In this document: positions 1 through 11,221 of the stretch, one piece after another
Position numbering within the stretch: position 1 is the first letter of the stretch
Layout: each line of letters begins with the position of its first letter
DNA from: Nyssa sinensis
Lineage: Eukaryota; Streptophyta; Magnoliopsida; Cornales; Nyssaceae
Assembly (NCBI GenBank): GCA_008638375.1
Contig: CM018038.1
Coordinates: 17,856,485 to 17,920,484, forward strand
Reading direction: 5' to 3'
Length of the DNA stretch: 64,000 bases
Notes under the pieces: model-generated
Told to the model about the DNA's origin: nothing
Databases searched by the model: none
Seen by the model: only the letters and a program-made list of their open reading frames with translations
Made by a program: the position numbers and the translations under genes

Positions 1-432
1 TAGCGTTGAAGTCGCCCAAAATAAGCCAGGGGAGACCCTTGGAGATAGCTGCTTGGAGGTGGATGTCTTGCCATAAATCATTTCTTTGAAGAGAGGAGTT
101 CGAGTCATATATAACTTAAATGAGCATGGGGATTTGGTGTCTCAAATTGTAATATTACAATGAATGGCTTGACTGGTAGCACACGAGGAATTAATCTGCA
201 GCATAGCATTATTCCAACCAATCCAAATTCTTCCAGAAGTTGAATGGGAATAATTGTGCAAGAAGGACCATCCAGGGATGAGGGAATTAGTTGTAACATC
301 TTTGGAAGCTTCCTTAATTTTTGTCTCGACCATACCAAGAAAACAGATAGAGTGGTCACGAACAAACAAACGAACTTCGCGCTGTTTTGAGGGGCTGTTC
401 ATTCCCCTGATATTCTAACATGCAAAGTTCAT
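1..432 (-). pseudogene. LINE I ORF2, endonuclease N-terminus (partial, broken)
   Basis: Start of ORF2, which in this family encodes an endonuclease/exonuclease/phosphatase-fold endonuclease followed by reverse transcriptase; the endonuclease nicks target DNA to prime reverse transcription. The ATG is at 432-430, and the opening residues MNFAC-xx-IRG match ORF2 of LINEs III and IV in this window. The sixth codon is TAG where LINE IV has a tryptophan. Further on the protein has NSPSKQREVR, the acidic segment around VETKI and the GWNN block. The frame shifts near position 142, and the window edge cuts the domain. In the uninterrupted copy, the ATG overlaps the ORF1 stop as ATGA. Confidence 0.8.
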
Positions 433-1503
433 TGAGAAAATGTGAGGTAGCCGGAACTTGTAACACCCCGAAATTCGACATAATCGGGATTGCACCCCGA
501 TCTAATAAAAATAAGTTACGTGACGCTAATGATTTAAAATAGCTCGAAATACAGTAAACCGTGACGAGATTAATTATTAAAAAATATAAAATTAATCCAG
601 ACCATTAAAAAATAATGTAGGCTTGGAAAAATAGACAACGAGTGCTGGAATGAATAAATGGGCTTGATACAGGAACCTTAATTAAGCAGATAACCTGTAT
701 ATAAAATAAATTATTAATGGAGACCCAAAAGCGTACTAATAAACCGAGCCCCGGTTTATGCTAAATTTACCGATATTGTACATGTTAATATTTTATGATA
801 TAAATATTAATAGATCAAAAAATAAGTATATACGTATGTGTATATAGATAAAAGCTACAGCCGCCCCTTCCCATTTCTTCTACTAATAGCCATTTATTTA
901 TATGTATCTCTTTATATATTTATATATATATATATATATTTATATATTGATAATATGGGAAGAGGGTGGAAAGGAAGCAGCTTCTGGACAAATAGATTAT
1001 TCTAGAATCAGCTGGAGACAACTGATAAAGGAGGAGACTCTCTAACTTTCCAGATTCTTCCACGTATTTATAAATGCTGCTGAACAGTGCACGGGAAGGG
1101 ATATTTTTTTGATTGCACATCTTCACGCCTGACCTGTACCTCCTGTTCCTCTCCTACTACCTGATTTTTCCCATATTTCCTTCCTTGTTTTCGTAGCAGC
1201 AACAAGTGGGTCATCTAAATCTCCGTATTGATAACTGAAGACTAGTCAAGCTGGTTGATTTAAATGTTTTAAACCAGTAAATTAATATAGCCTCATCGAT
1301 CAGATTTTTGAGGTGCAAGAATCAGTTCAGCTATTGGTGTTTGAAGCAAGACAGAAGTGGAACGGCTGTAGTTCCAGTTTTCTGGAATTTTCCCTCTCCA
1401 ACGATCCACACAATCTGAGGCAGGTATCTATATATCTGATTATTCCAATTTTTAATCTCTAATAGAAAATTTAATTTGGTTACAACAGGTAATCAGCTAT
1501 TAG

Positions 1504-1506
<3 letters not shown>

Positions 1507-1553
<47 letters not shown>
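1507..1553. repeat. (AT)n microsatellite in LTR A
   Basis: An uninterrupted AT dinucleotide run of about 47 bases inside solo LTR A. Comparable AT-rich runs occur in related LTR segments near 12512, 33611 and 55140. Confidence 0.95.
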
Positions 1554-1555
<2 letters not shown>

Positions 1556-2812
1556 AAAGGTGGGATTGGTGCGGCTGTTGGGCAGCTGCTAGTGCGGCTG
1601 CTGGGCGTGCACTTGCTTTGAATGGAATTCAGCTGTTGATTGCCTTTGATCTAAATATAATTCAATTATTAAATTGATATAGTGCAGCTATTAAATTAAA
1701 TGTGGTTCAAAATAAAATAGTTTCAGCTATTGAGTGGAAATCAATTGTAGAGATAAAGACCTGCGCAGTGGTATACATACACTGAACCGTAAGTGTAAGC
1801 AGCCCTTAATTTTATATAAATTAAATGTTTCTAATGTCTAATTGCTCATTCATGAACAATATAAGGAGATTTTTGATATAATGCTTATGGCTCTTTACAA
1901 ATTATAAACTAGTTATAAACTTACTTTGATTTGGAAACTGTTCAAACTGCTTCTTGCCGTGGCAGAACCTGCTTATACAATGGGTGAGCCACCTAAATCC
2001 TCCCATTGTTTTGTTGACAAGTCCACCAATAGACATGTTGCAACTAAAACCTATTGAATGTCAACCTTCTCCATACACTGCAACCTGATTGAACTTCTTA
2101 TAGCTTGAGAATTAATTGTGTGGCTGCCTATTAATAACCGTATAATCTAGTAAATGAATTAATTTGAACTTTGAATTAATTAAATTGAATTATACTGTAT
2201 TACCTATTTCTCGAGTAAGTTAAATAAATAGGGCATTATAATTATTTAGGACGTCTTGGACCCGATGATGGGGTCCGTTTTATAAGATGGGGTTTTGAAA
2301 AATTAAGACGCATAACGAAGACTAAACCGAGATCCGAAAAATAGTACTTTAACATTTTGACATATCGGAACTAACAATGACCCTAGTTTTCCCCAAGTAA
2401 AATAAGCAAGGTACGATATTATCAACTAATGTCTATATTTACTGTTTTAGGAGGACTCTCATCCTTGGGCTCAACTAGAGGGGATACTGAATTAGTCTCA
2501 ACGAACAGTGAGTAACTCGGACTCCTGACTTGGCGTATATTTTCTGTATTACTTAAACTTGTATACTGTACTGCTTTATATGCTGAACTGTTTATACACT
2601 GAACTGTTTAAATGCATATGCTTTCATGCATACCTATTGATCTGCATTACTTGTGGCATGATTTTGTTCTATCCTGCCTTCTGATATATCCTGTTGATTC
2701 TGTGGAAGTTTGTTGTTCGGTTACCTGTCCTTTGGAGTCTGTTTGATTCTATTTGTTATGTTGAGTCTTATCTGGGGCCCACCATGGGATTGAGTACATC
2801 AGTGAATGGATG

Positions 2813-3035
2813 GCTGGCTATGAGGCGTGGTGAACTCAGCATCCGCTCAATCCTGATCTGTTCCGCTTTGATACTGGGATAGCTGGTTATGAGGCATGGT
2901 GAACTCAGAATCCCAGTATTCAGACATCTGTTAAATCCTATCTGTTCCACCATGATACTAAGGTAGCTGGTTATGAGGCGTGGTGAACTCAGAATCCTAG
3001 TACTCAGGCAATCTTGTCCTGTTCCGCTCTGATAC
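2813..3035 (+). repeat. Three imperfect tandem units in LTR A
   Basis: The phrase GCTGGTTATGAGGCGTGGTG recurs at 2813 (one variant base early), 2882 and 2966, each followed by an ACTCAG-ATCC segment and a TTCCGC/CTCTGATAC-like segment. Spacing is 69 and then 84 bases. It lies in the second half of the LTR. Confidence 0.85.
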
Positions 3036-3839
3036 CGACCTCAACCGGAGGTGTGCGATATGAGGCCCTCCATGTGAGGGGGTGGATGGGAAGTAATGCC
3101 ATCCCACATTGCCTGGGGGAGGTTCAAGCACATTTGTTGATATACCGTTGTTTGATTGGTATTCAGTATTGATCTATTCTATTTGGTTCCATGTTGATTC
3201 GATTCGTTCTCTTGAATTACATCTGTTCTACTTGAGCTGCATTGTTCTATCTGAGCTACATTTGAGCATGCATATATATATATATATGAACTGGTTTTGA
3301 AACCCATGGCAGGAACCTATGTTACTCACTGAGCTTGTTTAAGCTCATTCCATTTATTTAACATTTTTCAGGATACATCTCCATTGGACTAGAAAGCACA
3401 AGGATATGTCACTAGTGGATTGAGAGACATTCCCAAGTGAGGATCTGATGGCAATAATATGTGGAGACTTGGGTTCTAATAGATTGATTCTGACTATTCA
3501 GGTGAGTGTGATGATATAAATGACTTTATTCATATGTAATAGATGTGTAGGGACATGGCTCATGGTAATGGTACTCTGGAGGAATTTGATATGCTCTGTG
3601 TTATATATCTGTTATAGATTTGCTCTGTGGTACATACCTACGAGGTATATAGTTGAGTTGCATTCCCGAGATAAAAAGGTTTTAATTTCCGCTGTTCTGA
3701 CCCTACATTTGGAATGCAATTGATCGTAAGGTTCAGAAGATGGCCTTTGGTTGGTCGCATTGTCGGTCGGAGACTGGCAAAGCGGCTAATTGGCATCACA
3801 TTTTCAGCATCCGCGTAGGGTGGGGTGCGGGATGTGACA

Positions 3840-6105
3840 GAACTTGCTGTTCCTTTGTTTTTTGAAATTTTCTTCTTACGTCTTTGTTTTTTGAGCTGAT
3901 TTCTGGTGAAATTGCTTCCAATATCTGCTTCATCAACTCTAGCAATTTTGTCCACTAGGGAGTTTGATTCAGGAGAAGCAGTAGAGGTGGAGCTGCTTAT
4001 CTCGCCTAGGTAGCTGTCAGCTGGAAGAGAACAGGGATTTGGTTCTTTAGGGGACAGCAAAGTATCCAGGTCATCAGATTGCTGGGAGAGGAGGGGAGAC
4101 TGGTCCTTGGTATTTGCAATGTCCAACGCAGGATTGGAAGAGGATTTGTGAAGGACTAGTTGCTTGAGAGCAGGGCTCTCAATTGTTACACCGTCACTGG
4201 GAGAACCTATGTGCGGCATATCAGGCTACAACCCTTCAAAACATGTATTTGACTGTCTTGGTTCAATTGTTACACCGTCACTGGGAGAACCTGTGTGCGG
4301 CAGATCAGGCTGCAACCCTTCAGAACATGTTTTTGACTGACTTGGATCAATAGTGGGGTTTTCAAAATGGGCAGCTTCAGGGGCTTTTTCATCACTATGG
4401 ATGGATTTACCTTTGCTAGAGACAATGCGCCATTCACTCGTGCTGGTTTTCCTTGCAGCTATAGTGGGGCGGTTAATGGCTGTCTCTTTATCAGTTTTGA
4501 CTGAAGGGCAGTTGGCAAGCCGATGGCCAAATATACGACAGTGAGTGCACATAGAAGGAAGCCATTGATATTCAACAAGAATTTCCACTTTTGAGTCTGT
4601 TAACATTGTATCAAAAGAATCAGGGAAATCTTTGGTAGCATCCACCTCCACGCATATTCTGGCATAACTGATTCTAGTCTGATCTTCAGTGTGGGAATCT
4701 GCACAAAGAGGTTTCCCAATGGCACTAGCTACATAGCTAAGGCCTTGTGCTGTCCAGAGCTCATAAGGGATGTTGAAGAATTTAACCCAAACAGGGATTT
4801 TAGCTACATCCTTCTTAGATAGAGTCATGCCAGGGTGCCATCTTTGAAGAATAATGTGCCAACCAGAGAAGTGCCAGTGACCACTTTCAAGAATAGAGTT
4901 AATGGCATGCATGGAATCAAATTTGAAGAAGAAGAATCCATTTCCATTGGTAAGAACTTCATTTAATCCTTCTTTGTTCCAGAGCTTTTCCGCCATTTTT
5001 TTTATCCAGAGAAATGGCATCTTCTTGTCAAGAAAATAACCTACCAAGGTATTTTCCCAGCTTGAAATACCTGCTTGAACAACTTCCAGAGGAGGCTGGA
5101 CAGTGATTCTATCTCCCTCAATATGAAGTTGCTTGAATTCCAAATGAAATTTTTTAGAAGGAGGAGGTTTTTGGAAAAGGGATGTCCAAGCGGGGATGGT
5201 CGCTGTGTTAGCAACGGGAGAATCCTTTTTTTGCAAAGCTGGGGAACTGTGGTTAGCAGCATCGTGCAGAGACGCAACTGCTTCAACATGGGCATTGTTA
5301 GTGTTAGCTAGAACGGTAATCTCTGAACTTGCGTGGGACGAACTACTTGCACTGGGAATAGGCAGAGAGAAGGTACAGGACGTGGGCCCAGTAACTTTAG
5401 CAAAGAAGGGAGGTGGCTATGTGTAATGACAGCAGCAGAGGGGTTTGTGGTTCCGTTTGATTTAGCAGCATGGGGCGAAAGGGAATAGGTTGACTGAGCG
5501 TAGGAGGTAATGTCAGCGGTTTTAAGGGCTAAGACTGTTTGCATGTCAGCACTATCTTCACCAGCTATATGAGAGCCATAATCTCCAACCGTAGGATCAT
5601 ATCTCCCTGCCTCAATAGATGACACATTGACAACTTGATCAAGCCGTCTAGCACTGGAATTAGAGTTGGGATAGGAGCAGTCAGAAGAGAAGCCCCCATA
5701 ATCATTTTCTAAATCAAGAGCAGCTTGGGGTATGAACTCCCCTTGCTCAACGCCATTCGCCCAGGATAAAGTTGAAGGATTCTTTTCAGGCCGTCGATTT
5801 TCAGATGGAGCTTTGGAGGAGAGGCCAGTACCTACATTTGAGAAAACTTGTGATGGATGCTGCCAGCGCATATCCTTAGCTTCTATATGAGATCTTATGG
5901 TAGCATCATTTACACAGAGACCATCCACACACTCCCCTGTACCGTAACAGCTTTTGGGGCAAGAGAGTTTTTCCATACTCTGGCATGAAGACACAGTTAT
6001 GCTGGAGCCAATAGGACTTGGTTCCTTTGCAGGAAGGGGAAGGGTTGTGACAGATAAAGCTTGGGGATCATGGAGAATTTTACGAAATGACTGAATCGAT
6101 GCCAT
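3840..6105 (-). pseudogene. LINE I ORF1, DUF4283/CCHC nucleic-acid-binding protein (broken)
   Basis: ORF1 of plant L1-type LINEs encodes an RNA-binding protein that packages the element's transcript. From the ATG at 6105 (MASIQSF) there is a low-complexity N-terminal third (6105-5308). The DUF4283-like region follows at about 5100-4620, with YFLDKKMPFLW, NGNGFFFFKFDS and VWVKFFNIPYELW. A CCHC knuckle CTHCRIFGHRLANC lies near 4530, and the tail is Ser/Thr-rich and ends in a basic run KKQRRKKK near 3860. Breaks are a frameshift between about 5240 and 5310 and a stop near 4222 inside an 84-bp tandem duplication. The last codons lie left of solo LTR A (about 434-458). LINE IV has the same order of parts. 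Confidence 0.8.
4183..4350 (-). repeat. 84-bp tandem duplication in LINE I ORF1
   Basis: Two adjacent 84-bp units start with TTGTTACACCGTCACTGGGA at 4183 and 4267 and differ at only a few positions. The unit is a multiple of three, so it would have added 28 residues in frame. The left unit has since gained a stop. Confidence 0.9.
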
Positions 6106-6250
6106 TAAAGACATTGAGCAAAAGAAGAGAAGGATTAGGAAAATGGCTGTAGGGATGCCATTAATAACGTAGAAAGCTAGAGATCAGCCAAGGAAAGGGA
6201 AAACTAGGAAGAATCTAGAGAGAGAAGCTCTCACTTCTCTCTAGAATTCA

Positions 6251-8800
6251 TTTTAACTTTAGCATATCTCCCAAGGCCTAAATCATATATAACCCTTTCC
6301 CCATATTATCATGTATGGAACCAGAGGGGAGCCAATAGTCAAACCAAAGAGAATCGAAGAGACCATTCCCAGTAGATATTCTGATGAAAGGCTTGAACAA
6401 GGTTCTGAATTTAAGCATTTTCCTCCAAGCCCACGAGCAAGATTGGGGACATTTGACCTCCCAGAAACTCCTACCTTTCAGAAGATTGCTGCAAATCCAG
6501 AGAACCCAAGGGGAGTTAGAAGGGTTTTGGAAAATTGCCCAAATGAGCTTTCCCAGAGCCGCTTGATTCCAAACAGCAAGCTTCTTTTTTCGAGCCCCCC
6601 TTCATTTCTAGGGCAAGCAATATCATCCCAAGCAACTTTAGATCCGGTCAAGATGAGATGGTTGCCACTCCAAAGAAAAGATCTCATAGCTTGCTCAACC
6701 TGATTAACCACTTTTTTGGGGAGAATGAAATGGGAAGACCAGTAGACCTGGATGCTAAAAAGCACAAACTTGATAAGCTGAAGCTGACCTGCATAAGAGA
6801 GAGACTTAGTACACCAATGAGTGATTTTACCAATGATGCAATCAACCAGGGACTTGCAATCCTGGGCCTTAAGCTTAGTTGAGATCAAAGGAACACCAAG
6901 GTAACGGATAGGAAGAGAGCCTTTAGGAAAGCCAATGTGATCAATGATATGATGCCTGGTTCTATTTTCCATGCTAGAGAGGAAAATGTAACTTTTTGAG
7001 GCATTGTGAATGAGCCTAGAGAAGGAAGCAAATGTGTCAAAACCTTCCTTAAGAATAGAAGCTGAATGGAGTTCCCATGACAGAATAGCATAATATCATC
7101 TGCAAAACAGAGATGGGTTAGCTTGGTATTATGACATCTCCAATGATGCTTGAATTGAGGGGCAACTGAGCTCTGGTGAATAGTCATGGAAAGAACTTCC
7201 ATTGCAAGAACAAAAAGATAGGGGGAAATGGGATCCCCTTGCCTTAACCCTTTAGCTCCAAGAAAGTAACCTTCTAGCTCGCCATTAATAACAACTGAGA
7301 AGCGAGCAGTTGAGATGCAGCAGTAAATCCAATCAACAAAAGGCTGAGGAATCCCATAATGCACATAGAATCAATGATAAATTCCCACCGCACCGAGTCA
7401 AAGGCCTTTTTAAGGTCAACTTTCATTGTACAATGAGGAGAGCTTGAGTTTCTGTGATAGTTATGCATGAGCTCTTAAGCAAGCAGGATGTTATCACTGA
7501 TATTTCTTCCTTGAATACAGGCGGATTGAGATGGGTCGATGAGGTTAGGAAGGACTTTCTTGAGGCGATTGGCAAGGATTTTAGAGATGGTTTTGTAAAT
7601 TGTGTTACTGCAAGATATAGGGTGAAGTTATGAACAGAGGAGGGGTTAGGAACCTTGGGAATAAGGGCTATGGCCGTAGAGTTGATCTCTTTGAGAATGG
7701 ATCTTGAAGAAAAGAATTCAGAGATAGCAGCAGTGACCTCAGGTTTGACTATGCTCCAAGCCTTTTGGAAGAAATAACCATTGAAGCCGTCAAACCCTGG
7801 AGCTTTATTAGGATGAAGGCTATAGAGATCTTCCTGGATTTCATCTTCAGTAACTGGGCTTTGGAGGCCTATGAGGGAGTCATTTGGCAAACGCTTAGTG
7901 ATAAAGCCTACAAGAGCTTGCTTCTCTGGATATGGAATGGAACTTTCAGTGCCAAGGAGATCATGATAGTAATTAACTATGGAACTCTTGATCTCTTTGA
8001 TGTCATCAATTCTGTTACCAGAAGCATCAAGAAGGCTGACTATTTTGTTTCGGTTTCTTCTGTTCATCACTAATTTGAAAAAAAAAAAAAAGTGTTTTGA
8101 TCACCTTCAGAAAGCCATTGGACTCAGGACTTTTACTTGGCAAGGCTCTCCTGGCTAGATAGCATAGAATAATAAGATTGGAGAGCTTCTTTTTTCTCAT
8201 AGATTAGCCTGCTATTACCCGGGTTCTGCCTAAGGAGGCATTGGATGTCATGAAGCTTGATACGGGCTTCTTGGACTCTGGAGGACAAATGTTCTTGAAT
8301 CTTTTCTGGTCGAACTCCTTAAGAGCATACTTTACTTTCTTGAGTTTCTGGCAGCAAATGAACATGGCTATCCCTTGGATATTTGAGTTCCAGGCTTGCT
8401 CAACTGTAGGAAGAAAATCATCATAGTCTGCCCAAAAGTTGAAGAATTTGAAGGGGATTTGGCCTCTTTGCCGCGGAATGCCGGATCTGACAATAATTGG
8501 AGAGTGGTCAGAGAGGCCAGGGGGAAGAAACTTAACCTCAGCAGATGGGAAAGCAATGAGCCAGTCTTGGTTGACAAGTGCTCTATCAAGTTTCCTCTGA
8601 ATATTGAGGGGGGTAGCCTGACAAGTGCTCTATCAAATCCTCAAGCTCAGAATTCATGAAGCATTTATTGCAATCATCCATAAAATTTGGCCAGTCATGG
8701 CTACCACCTTTCCTTTCATGAGGAAAATGAATGGCATTTAAATCCCCAAATATAAGCCAAGGGACATCCTTGGAAATGGAGGCCTAGAGGTTGATGAGAA
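6251..8800 (-). mobile_element. LINE copy II, fragment (ORF2 only)
   Basis: Minus-strand LINE fragment covering part of the endonuclease, the RT and part of the C-terminal region. On the left it is cut mid-ORF2 by the 5' end of LINE I. On the right it stops inside the endonuclease at about 8800, where long-LTR sequence begins; this looks like the usual 5' truncation of a LINE. The expected 3' end would lie beyond the left window edge, past LINE I. Confidence 0.8.
6251..8800 (-). pseudogene. LINE II ORF2, endonuclease/reverse transcriptase (broken)
   Basis: Reads from the endonuclease middle (DFNA/FP segment near 8730) through the linker to RT and part of the C-terminal domain. RT landmarks are HPNKAPGFDGFNG (about 7800), the KVDLKKAFDSVRW box (about 7400), GLRQGDPISPYLF (about 7230) and the catalytic FADDIMLF (about 7090-7106). 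A block around PIRYLGVPLISTK lies near 6900. The reading frame changes at least four times, near 8070, 7430, 7280 and 6960, and there is an A-rich insertion near 8080, so it is not functional. Sequence left of about 6480 corresponds to the region before the zf-RVT domain. Confidence 0.85.
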
Positions 8801-9980
8801 TTCAATTGCCAATATCCTAATGTGATTACTTGTTCATTTCTATGCCTTGCTTCGATATTGGGAAATTTTCCTGTTTCTCACTATTGAGAATTTGTTATTC
8901 CACATATATGTACATCCCCTGCAGAATTCTGTTGATCATGATATTATTATGAGTGCCAGGAGTTATGTCTGTCATAACGTCCATCTGATTCTATAGATGC
9001 TAATGTGGACGTACAGGTCGGTGATTGGGAATGATGTCTAACACTTAAGGTCCATGGAGAACATGATATCTGTAAAGAGCTGTAGTGCTATTCAGGAACC
9101 CGATAGAGGGGTGAACCTGAATGAGTGCTTTTGAGGGTAGCCGGGTCCTTCTAATTGATATCATCTATTCTGTTAGTATCTCATATCTTTTATTGAAGAT
9201 ATTCTGATAATGCACTCTTTGGTTATTGATACACCTTACAAGCCTATCTTTGGATTATCTGATGATGTACTCTTTAGTTGTTGATATGTTTTGCATGCCT
9301 ATCTTTAAACTCGAATTGCTATCTTGTGATTTGTGGTAGCTGACTATTGTTTAGGCCAATCTCAATTGTTGATTTGTTATATCATTTACATCATCTGTAT
9401 CATACTACCTTGGGTTATACCTTTTGGACCTACGGGTCATTTCTAGTGATTCACACTCTTGGTGACTGGCTATTGTGATATTATATTCCTTGCTCGCTAT
9501 TGTTCATATCCTTCTATTTGGATTAACCCTGACCCATGGCAGAGCGAGGGAATTTACTTATTGAGCTAGGTTAGCTCAGTCCAGATATCTCATTTTTTTT
9601 TTTAAGGATAGGATACTATAGAAGGACCATATGGCATCCACGACGAGTAAACGCGACATTTTGCCACAAATCATTCTTTTGTGAGTAATGGTGGACGCTT
9701 TTGCTATAATTGTAATAGACTAAGTGTAAAGTAGTCTTAGCTCTTCCATGTGTCCACGTCCTGGCTATGGTTTTTATATTTGAGGATTTGTAAACTAAAG
9801 ACTTACTTTTATTATGGCATTTATAACTATACTCTGATGATCGTACTAAATTAACTAATGTCACATGCATTAATGATTAATTAATTGGTGTTTGAGATCT
9901 TTTGGCGGGGGACGGCTCGCGGGTCGCTGCCCTCGGTCACGGGCCCCTGATTCGCACATGGCGGGTTACGGGTCGTGACA
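8801..9980 (+). repeat. 5' LTR of Tekay-like element B, 3' part only
   Basis: The segment ends ACGGGTCGTGACA at 9980 and is followed 4 bases later by a primer-binding site, so it is the downstream part of a 5' LTR. Its end matches the ends of LTRs C and E. It shares the ACCCATGGCAG ... TTGAGCT ... AGCTCA block (about 9530-9580) with LTR A (about 3302-3350) and LTR C (about 62555-62610). A 55-bp imperfect tandem pair occurs at 9206 and 9261. The upstream part of this LTR is missing here, probably displaced leftward by LINE II. No gene is visible. Confidence 0.8.
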
Positions 9981-9984
9981 AGCG

Positions 9985-9997
9985 TGGTATCAGAGCC
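9985..9997 (+). other. Primer-binding site of element B
   Basis: TGGTATCAGAGCC, complementary to the 3' end of plant initiator methionine tRNA, lies 4 bases after the LTR end at 9980. This is the standard minus-strand primer site of many plant Ty3/gypsy chromoviruses and fixes the LTR/internal boundary. Confidence 0.92.
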
Positions 9998-10154
9998 CTA
10001 GATTCTAGTGGTTCATGGGAGATTAGGACTAGAGTACTAAGACTTAAAGAGTAAGGGTCAATTATTAAGTAAAGCCTGTTATGGAGATTAAGTGATTACT
10101 TGAATTCTAAAGGTTATTCTTTTGTAGTAAATGGTTCATATTTGCAGTATAGCT

Positions 10155-11219
10155 ATGCAGTCAGACTGATTAGACAAAGTGGAGCGTATATTGGAGAGAA
10201 TTGTGGAGGCTCTACCCAAACCCCACGGGAGTGGGAATGAATCGTCACGGCAGGACCGTCCTGGCATCCGAGGAGGCCGACAGGGTGATGACAGGGACCA
10301 GTCATACCCATGTAAGTGATTTCAGGATCTTAAGCTGTCTACTTTCGATGGCACTAAAGGCCCCACACAAGCCAAGGAGTGTCTGTTAGAAATGAACTAA
10401 ATTTTCTAAATCTTGACGTGCACAGAAGAGTAGAAAGTGGCTTATGCCACATACATGTTCAAGGGAATGGCTCATAGATGGTGGCTGCTAGAAGAAGCAT
10501 GAGACCCCAATATGAGTTGGCAATGATTCACTAAAGTCTTCAACGAAATTACTTCCCCCAAGAGGCTAAAGATCAAAAGATTGTCGAGTTTTTAGTCCTA
10601 CAGCAAGGGGGTATGATAGTGGATGAGTATGAAGCCAAATTCACAGAGTTGGCCAGATTTGCTCCCAACGTCATCAATATAGAAAGCGAAGGCACGCAAG
10701 TTTGAGGAAGGTTTGAGGTGGGCCATCAAAGACAAAGTCAGGCCCCAACGACTAGCCAGTTTTAGTGAGGTAGTGGCGACGACAAGGATCATAGAGCGTA
10801 GTGGGGAGGAGTATGCCAAGAGGAGAGGGAACCAGAGATTAGGGGGTAGTAGAGATAGAGGCGGGGATCCTCGCTTTTCAAGCCAGGTGCCGGCTCACAC
10901 AATACAAGGACAGGGCCTAATCAGAAAAAAGGCCAATCACAGCAATGGGGGCACAACTAAATGCCCTATTTGCCAAAGATTTCACAAAGGACAGTGCCAC
11001 AAGAACACGAATGCCTGCCTCAGTTATAGTCAGACTGGGCATTACATGAAGGATCATCCCAAGGGTGGCAAGTCCATGATCAGCTCTGCACTTGCATCAT
11101 CAACATCCATAGCAAGGCCCCAGTTCAGAAATGAAGGGCCAAGGAATGATCGCGCCTGGGAAGGGTCTTCTCCATCACACCTAGTGATGTTTAGGCTACC
11201 ACCTCCATGGTTGTAAGTA
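10155..11219 (+). pseudogene. gag of element B (broken)
   Basis: Capsid/nucleocapsid protein that forms the particle around element RNA. The ATG at 10155 opens a frame running to about 10390 with only two stops. It contains LSTFDGTKGPTQAKE, the conserved start of the retrotransposon gag domain, followed by KVAYATYMFKG-HRWW near 10430-10480. After a frameshift, LRWAIKDKVRP and the basic tail reappear at 10713. Two knuckle-like motifs follow, CPICQRFHKGQC (about 10960) and a degenerate one that keeps CxxxS and GHYMKDH. The second knuckle has lost cysteines. Protease follows directly, as in Tekay elements. Confidence 0.8.
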
Positions 11220-11221
11220 CC

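Larger units (their letters stand above)
459..3839 (+). repeat. Solo LTR A, giant Tekay/Del-like LTR (3,381 bp)
   Basis: The segment begins TGTAACACCCCG and ends GGATGTGACA, the TG...CA form of an LTR. It is flanked on both sides by the 5-bp duplication GAACT (454-458 and 3840-3844). The flanks are LINE I sequence that joins up when the insert is removed. There is no primer-binding site, gag or pol inside, so it is a solo LTR left by LTR-LTR recombination. Its 3' end resembles that of the LTR followed by a tRNA primer site at 9985, which links it to Tekay-like element B. It holds an (AT)n run, three imperfect tandem units near 2813-3035 and the shared GGACCCGATGATGGGGTCCG-type motif near 2256. 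Short ORFs inside look random. Confidence 0.85.
1..6250 (-). mobile_element. LINE copy I (L1-type), split by solo LTR A, runs off left edge
   Basis: A non-LTR retrotransposon on the minus strand. Its 5' end lies near 6250, where a pyrimidine/purine 5' leader like that of LINE IV precedes ORF1. ORF1 occupies 6105 down to about 3840, and ORF2 starts at 432 and leaves the window at position 1. The segment 459-3839 is a foreign LTR insertion with GAACT on both sides. The 5' end abuts the interior of another LINE (II), so copy I probably inserted into copy II. Both ORFs carry stops. The 3' end is outside the window, so its own target-site duplication cannot be read. Confidence 0.85.

Noticed and set aside
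2694..3300. Short ORFs inside solo LTR A
   Set aside because: They do not persist in LTRs C or E and follow the tandem units; best read as chance.
6311..6703. 130-codon plus-strand ORF
   Set aside because: It is the antisense shadow of LINE II ORF2; the minus strand carries the recognisable RT family text.
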